From contig MNCI01025456.1 in the NCBI GenBank assembly GCA_015680685.1, positions 321,980-385,979 on the forward strand: 64,000 nt of DNA, read 5' to 3'. Positions within the stretch are counted from its first letter, which is position 1, and each line of letters starts with the position of its first letter. This document shows positions 35,865 through 46,236 of this stretch, piece by piece. The position numbers and the translations under genes were made by a program. A model generated the notes under the pieces. It made no database searches. It saw only the letters and a list, made by a program, of their open reading frames with translations, and was not told the DNA's origin. This DNA comes from Gnetum montanum (Eukaryota > Streptophyta > Gnetopsida > Gnetales > Gnetaceae).

Positions 35865-38800
35865 ATGATGACTTCCTCTTACTCAAGATTAGCATCTGAG
35901 TACGAGTACAAGTTTATGGCCCTGCTCAAACCCGACAGCCCTTGGGGCCTTGCCTCCTCACAACATTCACAACACTTGGAGCACATGCCCAAGGCATTTG
36001 CTTCACAATCTACACACACTGGGGCCCAGCCCCAAACAATCCAAACACCTTGTACATACGACGGGGCCCAGCCCCAAGCAACACAAGTACCTTATGCCTA
36101 CGCTGGGGCCATGCCCCAACCTCCCCAACCTCAACCCAACATTTACATAGGCACCACATGTGTCATGCCTTTTTTACTAGTGCCTCAGGCACCTGCTCAT
36201 CATCTTTCTGGGATGACGTTAAACTATCCATGGGCCGATACGGCTTTAAACTACCAACACATGTCCGGTATGATGTTAAACTACCAACAACCATCTGCCA
36301 TGACATTAAACTCGCAAAGCCCACAACCGGTGATCCAACCCTTCACCGCACAACCTATGCGAGTCCAGTCAACATAACCAGTTGGTGAATCTATGAGTTG
36401 GAAACAAGTGTCCCAACTCATCCAGACTCTGATAGAGGAAATCAACCAGCTTAAGGCTACCTCCTCAGACACACCCAAGGTGGTGAACTTTTACTGTGAT
36501 GATTTGATCTGTCCTACGGTCCCATCCCGTACACTACCCGTGGGCTATTCATTGCCACATTTGACAAAATACAATGGTCATAGTGACCCCAATGCACATA
36601 TCATCACATTCTACATAGAATCCATCATGTTGCACTCCTGGCCACATGCCATTCTACACCTCTTTTTCCTGTCACTCACTGGCGAAGCTCTAGACTAGTA
36701 CCGTGCCCTACCTTAAGCTTCCGTCGTATCCCTCAAAGACCTCATACACTAGTTTGTGACACGTTTCAGATACAACATCACACCTAAAGTGACAATCGAC
36801 AAGCTCCTCCATGTCAGACAAGGATCCTTAGAGCCCATACTACCCTTCCTCCAGCGATGGAGCACCACAACCAATGAAATGCATGAGCCAATCGTAGAGA
36901 TACATCTCTTGGCAATCTTCAAGGATGTAGTCAATGACTTCATCAAGTTCAAACTGCTCTACCAGGCCCCAAAGTCTCTTACCCAAGCCTTTGACTAAGC
37001 AAGGGGCATCGAAGAGTTAGCAAGAACTAGCAATGACCCAGCTTATGTGGCCTACAGAAACCAACATGCCTGCAAGCAAAACACAATAGTAGCAATGGTG
37101 GCCGAAAGCACAAAAGTAATCAACTAGGGCCCAATAGCTAAGCAACCCAAAGCCCCAGCTAAGAAAACCTCCAACTCTAGCACCAACTCACCTACATTGA
37201 CAGGGGCCACTCCAAGGCCCAACTTTCAGTGCAAGGACCGCTCAAAGTATATACCACTACCGATGCAACCCTCTAAACTATTGGAGCAACTCTTGAAAGC
37301 CAAGAAAATTCAACACAAACACGTATTAGTGATTAACCATCAAAAACATGATAGGTACTATGAAAAACTAAGGAACCCCACATTAGCAGTACCAAATGAG
37401 CCCCCGGTGCCACAAAATTTTAGATTGGACCACTACGGTCATTACCATCAAATGGTGACTCACAATACAGACAGCTATCGTGCTTTGCAAGATGACCTAC
37501 AGAGAATGATAGAACAAGGCCAATTGGTGATTGACATGGCAAGTCAATCCAACATAGATGATGCCTCCTATGTCATAAACTCAATTAGCATAGGTGGCAA
37601 GCCCATACCTATGCAACAACCTTTTGTGATTCGTGAGCCTCCTAACAAGGTAAAGGTCCTTGTAGCCTCCACAAGAAAGAGGCCTCCCTTTATTTTCAAA
37701 GTGCCACCTCAGGCACCCACAACAGCCTTTGTGGTCAAGGTTCCATAGAAATCATCTTCTAAGACGTTAAATTGGCATGACGCAGCAACAACAACCGCTA
37801 AGTAACCTTTTGTCATCAAGGTGCCATGACGACTTAGTCACACAACAACCCCTACAATAGCTCCTAAGCCACCCTTTATCATAAGAGTACCACAACATGA
37901 TGGCCCCTCACCTACCCAAAGCCTAATAGTGGGTAACATCTCGATCTATCCTTCCTTGAGGGTTGACCCCAATAGCAACCCGGGTAGGTCCACCAAATGG
38001 CAACACAAGAGGACAAACGAGCAACTCGCAACCCTTATGGCCAAAGTAAAGGCCATAACTAGCAAGCAACAACTAAGCATTGGGGCCCCTACCCCCAAGT
38101 AGGCTGAGCAAACCAAGCCCAAGTCCCCTTTGCAAGAGATTTTTCTCTCAAACCACATGGAGGGAATTAAGGTCAACACAATGACTAATGACAAGGACTT
38201 CGTAGTTGCACTAACCCAGGTGAAGGAAACACTCAAGAAAAAGAACACAATGTTGAGCTTGTACGACTTGGTCATGACCTCATCTGCTCACTGCCAAGCA
38301 TTGGCCCAGGTCTTGGCCTTTATTCCTATTATAGAGGACATCCCTGTAAATGAGGCATCCATTCGTGCAACAATGCTACCTTCTACACCACAAGAATTGG
38401 GTTTAGCAACCTTAGCCTTTCACAATGATGTAGTCAAAGTCAACCTCATGTGAGGGGAGGTCACTACAACTCCACTATCCATTAACATTCGTGTTGGACA
38501 TTGTACCATCCGCAGAGTGCATGTAGATGATGGTGTAGTAACAAATGTAGTCTTGTACTCTATAATCGACAAGTTAGGCCTGGCAAATGAAATCAGGCCA
38601 ACCAAAACCACATGTCTAAAATCCTTCAATGGATTACGTGTCACAGTCAGGGGTATAATCAACCTAGCCTTTGTGGCAAGAGAGAAATTCCCCACTAGTG
38701 CATATTTCACTATCATAGAAGAGATGCCAAGTTTCAACATGATTCTAGGTAGGCCTTGACTAGCCCAAATAAGGGCCATCTCCTCTCCCATCCACCAAGA

Positions 38801-39136
38801 AATCCACCTTCCATACAAAGGTGGTCAAGTTATCATTCATAGTGATAACGCTTCCTCTTTGACTATCCATGACATAGACATGGCGCAAGTTTTGGAAGAA
38901 GAGTTTCTTGGTGGTACACCTACAATAACCAACGCAACGCCTAAGGCTAACACACTCGAACGAGTGGTTGAAGCCAACAACCCCCTAGAGGATCCTAAGC
39001 CTTGCATGCTCCCTAATCCATGCCTGGTTAGGAAGCAACTACATGACCAATACTTTCCCTTGGCCAAAAATTTAGGTGCCTGCCTACCTTTGCCTCCACT
39101 TGCCATGCATTTTTTACTTTTGTTTACATTTCACTA
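35865..39136 (+). pseudogene. gag-protease of B3, one frame with scattered stops
   Basis: An ATG at 35865 begins a 170-codon open stretch. The N-terminus has S-R-L-A-S-E-Y-E-Y-K, then a Pro/Gln-rich region and a repeat L-N-Y-(Q)-x-x-x-S-(G/A)-M. The gag core follows, with K-Y-N-G-H-S-D-P-N-A-H at 36570, F-L-x-L-T-G-E-A-L-D-(stop)-Y, and R-F-R-Y-N at 36763. A linker then shows repeats of P-F-x-I-(R/K)-V-P (37620-37890). Protease follows with H-V-D-D-G-V (38520), a region I-I-E-E-M-P-S-F-N-M-I-L-G-R-P (38720-38758) and a tail ending near 39136. Stops are TAA, TAG and TGA, consistent with C-to-T or G-to-A decay of CAA, CAG, TGG and CGA. No RT follows. Confidence 0.85.
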
Positions 39137-39880
39137 GCCTATGTGCTTACATTTTGGCTGCTCACTTAGATTACACATTTTGCTTTGTTTACACATTCAT
39201 CAACGTAGTTTACACATTGTTGAAAAAACATAAAACTACAAAAACACATGGCCTGAAAAGGCCTTAAACTAGCTTATGGCCTGGAATGACCTAAAACTAC
39301 CATGCGTTGCTTTTCTTTCATTCATACATTTTAACTTTGTTTATGATAGGTGTTGCTTGATTTTGTTTTCTTTCTAGTTGATTTTTGCAGGATCTTGCAA
39401 ACACATAGCATGACCATGCATGCAGCATCACACCTTACATAAGCAAGGTAAGCACCAGTCCGCTATGACTATAAACTGGCACAAATGGTCTTGGCATAAC
39501 GACCTAAAACTGATACCATAAAACGGTCCTAACATCATGACCTAAAACTAATACCATAGAATGGTCCTGGGGATATGACTTGAAACTGGCACCACAGAAT
39601 TTCTTGGAGTCATGACAATAAACCGACACCATAGAGCTTTGTCCGGCATGACACTAAACTACCACATTTTTCTGCCATGATATAAAACTAGCATCTAGAG
39701 TCCACTAAGACTATAAACTGGTTTGCCTCTTCATAGTTCGCTACGACTATAAACTAGCAACACGCCATCCACTACGACGTTAAATTGGCACCATCCAAAG
39801 GGTTATGATGTGAAACTAACCTGCAACAGTCCACTAAGACTATAAACTGGCGACATCATCGATGACCAGGAAATACTTGA
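39137..39880 (+). repeat. B3 3' spacer with about a dozen TGACxxTAAACTGGCA repeats
   Basis: From 39246 to 39305 there are GGCCTGAAAAGGCC and GGCCTTAAACTAGC, the same block as after protease in B1 and B2. From about 39466 to 39870 a degenerate unit like ATGACCTAAAACTGGCACCA repeats at 30-45 bp spacing. A closely related word, ATGACGTTAAACTACCAAC, is repeated within the gag coding part at about 36209-36310. Confidence 0.7.
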
Positions 39881-41024
39881 AAAGATATGTTGCTACAATT
39901 AGCTATACCTGTTCCACAAAACACTTACTACATAATGTGTCTCATGGACCCGAATGAGGTTGATGTTGTTCGTAACCCTGTCTACTGTGAAATTGCACAT
40001 GGTGGCTCCATCTCCTTGGTTGTTTTCAAGTTTCCAGTGCTTAGTTAACTGAATCATTTGTGGTTTTCTTGTCTTCTTGGAGTTGTGTTTGTAGGATGAC
40101 ATGCCTGAGGTGTTCATGCATAGATGCACTTCATCATGATGAAAAGGTATCACATTCTTCCTAATGCCTACAACTAGGTTAATCAATCCATTCATAAGTA
40201 CACTCCCGATACATTCCCTATTCCCCATCATGTTCCCCTTACCCTATTTCAAATACACCTCCTTGATACACATCCCAAAACTCTTGGTACACTATTGCAC
40301 ACTGTGATTCTCTAAACAGTTGCAATGCAAAACACAGTACATGGTACATGATACAAATGCAAACACATGAGCACGAGGATAGCACTAAAAGTAAGCTCTT
40401 CCAAAAAGAACAAAAAAGAAAAACAAAAAATAAATAAAACAAAAAAAAAGAAAAAAAGAAAAAAAAACAAAAAAGAAAAAAAATATCAAAGAGAAAAATG
40501 CACGGAAAAGGTCTTCATAACCCCGTTGACATGATAGACCAAAGACCATTGGCTCTTCTTATACAAGCCCCAAGCGGGAAGGTAATTGTCTTGAAATAAC
40601 AGTTGCACTTGTGTCTCAAATGATCATGTTGCACATCATTGTGTGGCTTTGGCTGTTTACAAAGGGCTCCTATAAACACTCTACAAGAGCCCTATTTCTC
40701 CAAAGAATGCACTTCCTATGTCTTAGTTGCTAGTCTGCTGAAAAAATCGGCTACCGACAAGAACTAAAGATATGGCTTGTTCATGTGAGAGCATTCCTCT
40801 CCCACAATTCCAATAGAAATTATAACTCTTGATCAACTCTTGATTTCCCCAGTTATAACCAATCCCCATGCATCTTGAAACTGCACTTCCCCAATCCCAT
40901 GTACTTCTAAACACGGTGTGATGACATCCAGCTAGGGGCCGATGGATAATGCATGGTACTTGGTTGTTCATGGTGTTTTGTACTTCTTTGTTGACGACTC
41001 TTGGCTGGATTCCTCCAAACGTCA
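39881..41024. other. B3 3' region with two unassigned minus-strand ORFs and an A-rich tract
   Basis: Minus-strand open frames of 110 codons (40231-39899) and 101 codons (41028-40723) are present but match nothing I recognise. They have no initiation context of note. An A-rich tract of mostly A with G or C interruptions occupies about 40431-40493. Bases 40900-41039 align with 15613-15740 of B1, so at least the right end is normal family sequence. Confidence 0.4.
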
Positions 41025-41030
41025 ACAAAG
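40986..41030 (+). promoter_or_regulatory. Hairpin directly upstream of the B3 polypurine tract
   Basis: Arms CTTTGTTGACG (40986-40996) and CGTCAACAAAG (41020-41030) are perfectly complementary over 11 bp with a 23-nt loop. The same stem, with GATG/CATC instead of GACG/CGTC, occurs in B1 at 15624-15665. Confidence 0.75.
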
Positions 41031-41039
41031 AGGGGCCAA
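41026..41039 (+). promoter_or_regulatory. Polypurine tract of B3
   Basis: AAAGAGGGGCCAA directly precedes the LTR start TGAAAAACCAC at 41040. B1 has GGGGGCCAA in the same place. Confidence 0.7.
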
Positions 41040-42712
41040 TGAAAAACCACTAATTTTTGCCTAACACTTTGAAATGAAAATAACTCAGGCCTCCCTTTGA
41101 GCTTTCGGGAGGCAAAAATTTGACCAAGGCATGTAACTCACGCTGGGCTTGTCAAACCAGCTTGCCCTTAGCATGAGCACTTCCAACATCTTCAAAATCA
41201 AGTCAAAGATGGTTCAATCTGAGGGTGTAAGCCATCCTCAAAGGCCATTGCTATCCACTCCAAATTTTAGCATTCAAGAGTTCAGATTTTAGGTCAAATT
41301 ATACAAGTTTTCTTACTCACACTGTGGTCACGCTGGCAGCGTGTGTACAGCCTGAGCAACTCTGAGAGCCTAAAAATTGAGTCAAAATGGTTTGATTTCA
41401 AAGGTGCAAGTCATCCTCAGGGTTCATTGTTGACAACTTCAAGTCCCAGCCTCTAGAATTCCAGATTTTAGCTTCAAAATTGCAAGTTTTTGTAGCTCAT
41501 GCTGGTAACATGAGTCCAACGTGAGCTATCAAAAGTTCTCAATTTTTGACCTGCAGATTACCCTCAAGGTCAACCAAAAGTAGATAGTTTTTGTACTCAA
41601 AGAAACAAGCTTGAAAGGTTAAAAATTGGTGTGAAATACATCAAATTTGCTCACTCATGCTGAAGTCACGCTGAGGTCACACTGGCAGCGTGAGTGCAAT
41701 GTGAGTACTGATCACGCCCCATCAAAAGCACGCCAAACACATGCTGAGGACACGCCAAGACAAAATCAACTCAAGCTGGAAGCTCTGATGAAATAGAGAT
41801 GCCTCAAACATCCATGAAACCACTCAAATCGACATCCTGTAGGATTAGTTCAGGATCTAGAAGTTTCAAGTGAGCTGGGGTCAATTTCTCTTGTTGTACA
41901 TTATCATTTTTTGTAAATTTTTACCATCTGTGAGCTTGTCAAGCTGTTACGCTCCAAATTGTATTTGCTTCCATGTGCGTAAGCTACCTTGCGTAAGCCA
42001 ACACAAGCTGTAAGATATAGTGCATTCGGTCAAGAACATAGCTCGCGTATGCACACCCAATTGACATGTAGCTATCTATCAAACACTTGTCACACGATCC
42101 ATTTTCCTCTCATTTCCCAGCCATTGATCTCATCCATGGACTCCACAACCGAGCCTATCCTAACCTTATAAATACCCCATCCATTCACATAAAGGGGGTT
42201 GGCAATTTTGAAGGTTGATGGATTAGGAAACATTGACTAGCAACTTTTGGACACTCGGGCACACCTGACTCCTAGTATCCAAGCACCTACAAGCATATCA
42301 CCCTAGGGCTTAGCACTTGACTTGCCATCCACATGCGTAGCTACGCTTTGACCGATGCACATTCATTCTAAGCAATACAATACAGTTCATTTTTTCCTTC
42401 CTTTATGTTGCTTACTCTGTTTTAAATTCAGTTTACTCCTTGTTTATAATATGGTTCTATATACGGACTATTTGCATTTTTTGCGTCACTGTTTACATTT
42501 TGTGCATCAGTTACAATAACCCTAGCGCAAGCTACAGCTTACATTTGGTGAAGTCCTTGGTTGATTTGCATGCAGATCATCCAAGGCACTCTACCTTTGT
42601 TTTCTTTTCCAGCTTGCCCTCACATGAAGGCAGGGTCAGTTGTACCTATCTGGTGATCTTTCAATGTTTGTTTTTTCCTTCCAGCCTTACACTGACGATT
42701 TCGATCAGTACT
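41040..42712 (+). repeat. 3' LTR of B3
   Basis: It aligns with the 5' LTR along its length, with scattered substitutions and small indels. A palindrome CACGCTGGCAGCGTG is at 41329-41343. TATAAATA is at 42167-42174. The end reads CAGTACT; together with TAGTATA in the other LTR it suggests an original CA end. Confidence 0.85.
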
Positions 42713-43011
42713 GGATGAACATGAATGAAGAACAAATTCTTTGTTGTTTAGAGGTTGGTCTTTGAAATGTTTCTCTAGAAGACCTTGCACCAAAACCTTC
42801 ATAGGTTTGTGTTTTATTTTAAATTTTTATTTTAATATATTTTAATTTTATTTATAGTTTAGTTTTTGGTTATGTTAATTACTAATTAAGTTCTTGTTTT
42901 ATGTTTGATTTTTATTCATTTTTTATGGTGGAGGCACCTAGTGATGGTAGTGGCCCTAGTGGCCATGATGATAATGATGCTCCTCCTCCTCCTCTAGTAG
43001 TTTTGCCTTAG
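42713..43011 (+). pseudogene. B2 antisense gene, 3' exons after B3
   Basis: The coiled-coil exon resumes with the second GGATG copy and ends at 42804 (TTCATAG followed by GTTTGT). This matches the exon end at 26521 in B1. The last exon, about 42934-43011, encodes a short Gly/Ser/Asp/Pro-rich tail and ends in TAG, as in B1 (26648-26721). Exon and intron edges are thus kept in two copies. Confidence 0.65.
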
Positions 43012-43933
43012 TCCTACCAGTTTCATCATGTTTTTGATGATTTTTAATTGTGATGTTGATTGTTATTCTTTGTTATTGACTATTCATAGCAGTTGGAGAT
43101 TATGTAATGGTTCGTTATTATTTATTTTAGTGTTGCACAATGCAACCATGGCTTTTGGATTTATCTATTCTTATTCTTGTTATCAAAAGTATTAAAATTT
43201 TATTTTTTTGTCACACTATGTGACTATGGCTATTAGGCTTGGAAATTTGGTCATATATTCTCAACTGTACTTATGCATTTTAGTATTTTTAATTTTATGT
43301 ATTTTGTGTATTCTACATTTTGTTCATCTTATAAGGATACGTTGGTTGAAATACAAGGTTATAAGGAAATAATTGGTAAAGTATAGACCTAACAAAATCA
43401 TGAAAAATAAGGTGAAAAATATGATATAATGGTTGTAGTAAAGATAAATAAGAACAAAGTTGTAAATACACTACTAGTTTAAGGGCTTGGTGGACCACCA
43501 GTTTCAGGCCTTAGTGGGTCATGAAATTTTTTTTGTAAATTTTTTTATGTTTTAAAAATTTTATGGGTTTTTCAAGGTTTAAAAATTTGATGGTATTTTT
43601 TCCACTTTAAGAAAGATAAAGCATACAAAAGGCAAACTTGAAATAAGAATAAGTTGTAAACTACATGCTAAAATAAGGTAAAATATGATAAAGCAAAATG
43701 ACTTGTGCAAACAAAGGTTAAACTAGGCTAAGAAAGTAAAAAGAAAAGGCTACATGGTTATTGACATAAGGATAAGCAAGTAGGGAACATACATCAATCG
43801 TGCAACTATTTTCTAATCTTTGAGAGATTAGGAAAGATGCAGGGTCTTCATTTAATAATCCTATACTTCTAGTTTCCCTTGCTAACTACGTTGAACATGA
43901 GCTCTTCACATGGTGCATCTATGGTTTGATTAT
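43012..43933 (-). other. B2 spacer between the antisense gene and protease
   Basis: It is AT-rich and non-coding and aligns with 26722-27620 of B1, including the AGGCC block near 43475-43520 and the GGCTACATGGTTAT stretch near 43750. Its end is the left copy of the A2 target duplication. Confidence 0.6.
43929..43933 (+). repeat. Target-site duplication of A2, left copy (ATTAT)
   Basis: ATTAT precedes the LTR start TCATGAGTGG at 43934 and recurs at 50348-50352 right after the other LTR end ACTCATCA. Confidence 0.8.
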
Positions 43934-44735
43934 TCATGAGTGGTGAGGTACCCCTACACTCAACCATACGAATACGAGCATTTCATGCACGATCTGGTTG
44001 AACTCCACAGACGAACTAGCTATGGTATCTAGATGGTTACTTGTAGATTACAGTTCGTTGTCTTCCCACCTAGACTAGTATTAGCTTTTTCGTATATGGT
44101 TTAGTCTAGAGTGAGGTGTATGAAGTGTTACTACACTAATGCTACTCCTGGGTATGATGGGAAATAATATTAACTAAGCTAGGAGAGAGAGAGGGTGAGA
44201 TAGAATCTAAACTAGCCTAAGTGTGATGAGCATCCACTCCTTAATCATTTGTACACATCTTGGACGTTGTGCATGACTACCATTGAGATTACCAAGCGCA
44301 TGGCCTAAATACGTTACTGAGTTACCAAGTAGTCACACTTAAATGCTCATGATTAAGTCGTACTCATTCCATGTTACTAGGAGATAAGGGTAGAGAAATA
44401 TTAATGAAGAAAGTAGTAAATAACAATAACAATTAAATAAATAATTATGCTAAGTGGATGCTACAATGATGAAGTAATCTCAATCTTTATTGCTGGTCAT
44501 GTACGTGTCCAAGTACATCACACTCGAATAAGGATGCTGTACAATTACAATCATCACATTGCAGGCATGCACTAGGAGAAAAGGGTTGAGAGGAAAATTG
44601 ACGTACTAAAAACTATTGAAAACTTAAACTTAAAAAAAACTCGCTACCAAAACTACCTACCTCTTATTTATAGATGAGGAGACAGGCTGTGATATCACGT
44701 ACGCGATATCATAGCCAACAATTCATGACTCATCA
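43934..44735 (-). repeat. 3' LTR of A2
   Basis: It is 802 bp. The plus strand starts TCATGAGTGG (G-to-C at the second base relative to the other copy) and ends ACTCATCA at 44735. It carries TATAAATA on the minus strand at 44672-44665 and one GATATC module at 44691-44710. It is 36 bp shorter than the 5' LTR, which has an additional module. Confidence 0.9.
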
Positions 44736-44745
44736 TACCCCCAGA
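44736..44745 (-). promoter_or_regulatory. Polypurine tract of A2
   Basis: The minus strand reads TCTGGGGGTA directly before the 3' LTR. It matches GTTGTGGGGGTA in A1 in position and core. Confidence 0.55.
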
Positions 44746-44927
44746 ATTGAATGAAAAATTGTCCTTAAGTTAAAGTAAGAACAACCTCTATTGATTACAC
44801 AGTGGATAGGTATGGGATTATTGATTGATGAGAATGGATTCATGTCATAGTGTGGAATTAGAACAAAATTAAGACACAACAGGAAAAACGCAAAAGAAAA
44901 TCCTACAACTACAAGATTGGGTGGAAC

Positions 44928-45695
44928 TCATGTAGTTCCTGGTGGCGGTGGCTCCTCCATGGGTGTCTTTCCCTTGTCTTATGCTCCAGGTCTTGGGATT
45001 TGATGGTGTTGAAGTACGGCCTAGAGTTTCTCCTCTTGTAAAGCCTTGAGTGCCTTGGTGTATGCGTAAGTTTGCACTTGTGCCATAGAGGCATCCTAGT
45101 GAGCCTTTTCTTTTTCTTCTACCACGCTTTTATTCTCTGTCAACAGTTTATTAAGTTGCTCGGTTCTGAAAGTGTCCAGCTAGTTCTGAGTAACCTTTGG
45201 CCCTATATTTGGGAGGTTTAATACTTCTAAAATGGCTTGAATAGAGAAATCAATAGTCACACCACAAATGTTAACCATGGTGCCTTCTTCTTTGTTGTGC
45301 CAAAATTGGTACATTTTCCCTAAGTACCAGGCACCGCTTTTAGAGAGGGTAGGCCATAATGGGGACCCTTCGAGGTGATCCCTAAAGGCATCTAGAGAAA
45401 ATTCTATGAAAGGTCCAAAGTTTAATTCCATGATCACTGCAGTAAATATGGACCTTTCATGGACGGCCTAAACAAAATCCTAGGGCAACGTGAGATGTTG
45501 TCCCTGTTCAGACACTGCAGTAGCTCCTCCTTCCGCCTACCTTGATTGTATAGTGGTAGGGTCTTCTTGGTGGATACTAAATGATTGTTCCTCCTGCTCT
45601 ACATGTTGTTCAGTAGGAACTTGTCCTTCACCTCTCCTAGGTTGCTTGATTCCACCTTAAGCAGGACCTTTCTGTTGTACATGTTTCGGGGCCAT
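44928..45695 (-). pseudogene. ORF X of A2 with two large internal deletions
   Basis: The ATG at 45695-45693 is preceded on the minus strand by ATTGCAG, a good splice-acceptor end. The first 180 or so codons match A1 ORF X (G-S-P-L-W-P near 45365 and Y-Q-F-W-H-N near 45300). After G-P-K-V-T-Q the frame jumps to the coiled-coil part F-R-T-E-Q-L-N-K-L. It then jumps again from A-L-K-A-L-Q-E-E to the last 40 residues ending P-P-P-P-G-T-T. Most of the globular region and the long coiled coil are gone. Few stops remain in what is left. Confidence 0.7.
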
Positions 45696-46186
45696 CTGCA
45701 ATCACACGGGGCCAATCGTTAGTGAGATTGTTAGCAAAGTTAGGTTATACCTTACTACTTACCTTAATGAATTTTCTTTATCTCTGTGTGATGTTACTTA
45801 TTAGGAGAAAATGTCCCCGAAAGATTATAATATTGAATCCTCTTTGCTTAGGTGGTTTCCAAATCTAGTTTCCCGGTATAACTGAGATAAAATTATTTTT
45901 GGCGCATTTATCATTAATTTTATAACTAATTACCCTTAATAATTTCCTTCAGGGGATGAAAAATTTCAAAAAATTTATGTGCTATTCGGCATGTGCCCCT
46001 CCCCCATGATTAAGCTGAACACTCCGGGTTTAGGGAGGTTCAAATAGAATGAAAATCAGAGTACCAGTGAGCGAGTTATGGATATGAAAGCAAGGGATGG
46101 GCAATCACGAGTCATAGAGAGAAATTTGAAAAACTTCACCTACATGAACAGTTGCAAATGATGTTGATTAGTGTAGGGGGGTTACG
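45696..46186 (-). other. Leader of A2 ORF X
   Basis: It is non-coding and aligns with 4647-5123 of A1. It includes a purine-rich ATGGGGGAGGGGC (near 46003-45991, minus strand) like that of A1. Confidence 0.5.
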
Positions 46187-46236
46187 TATATATATATTTT
46201 TGGGATGCGATATCGTGTATGCGATATCGTAGCCTA
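46187..46236 (-). promoter_or_regulatory. Internal promoter-like module upstream of ORF X in A2
   Basis: The plus strand has GCGATATCGTGTATGCGATATCGT (split here: GCGATATCGT, GTAT, GCGATATCGT), a direct repeat of the box found in the LTR, at about 46207-46230. Next to it on the ORF X side is an alternating TATATATATATA stretch at 46187-46199 in place of TATAAATA. The position matches 5124-5180 in A1. Confidence 0.5.

Larger units (their letters stand above)
33563..42712 (+). mobile_element. Element B3: pol-less plus-strand B-family LTR element
   Basis: It comprises a 5' LTR (33563-35269), leader with tandem repeats, gag-protease (35865-39136), a repeat-rich 3' spacer, hairpin and polypurine tract, and a 3' LTR (41040-42712). 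It is flanked by GGATG duplications and lies in the coiled-coil exon of the B2 antisense gene. LTR start, polypurine tract and hairpin match B1. There is no RT, RNase H, integrase or antisense gene, so it is a non-autonomous derivative that kept gag and protease. Total length is 9,150 bp. Confidence 0.85.

Noticed and set aside
38420-39106. Minus-strand open frames of 132 and 89 codons opposite B3 protease
   Set aside because: The plus strand carries the protease motifs and a continuous gag-protease frame; the minus-strand frames are incidental.
39899-41028. Minus-strand ORFs of 110 and 101 codons as real genes
   Set aside because: They have no similarity to the antisense gene of B1/B2, and part of the second overlaps the polypurine hairpin. 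They are noted in the feature list only as unassigned.
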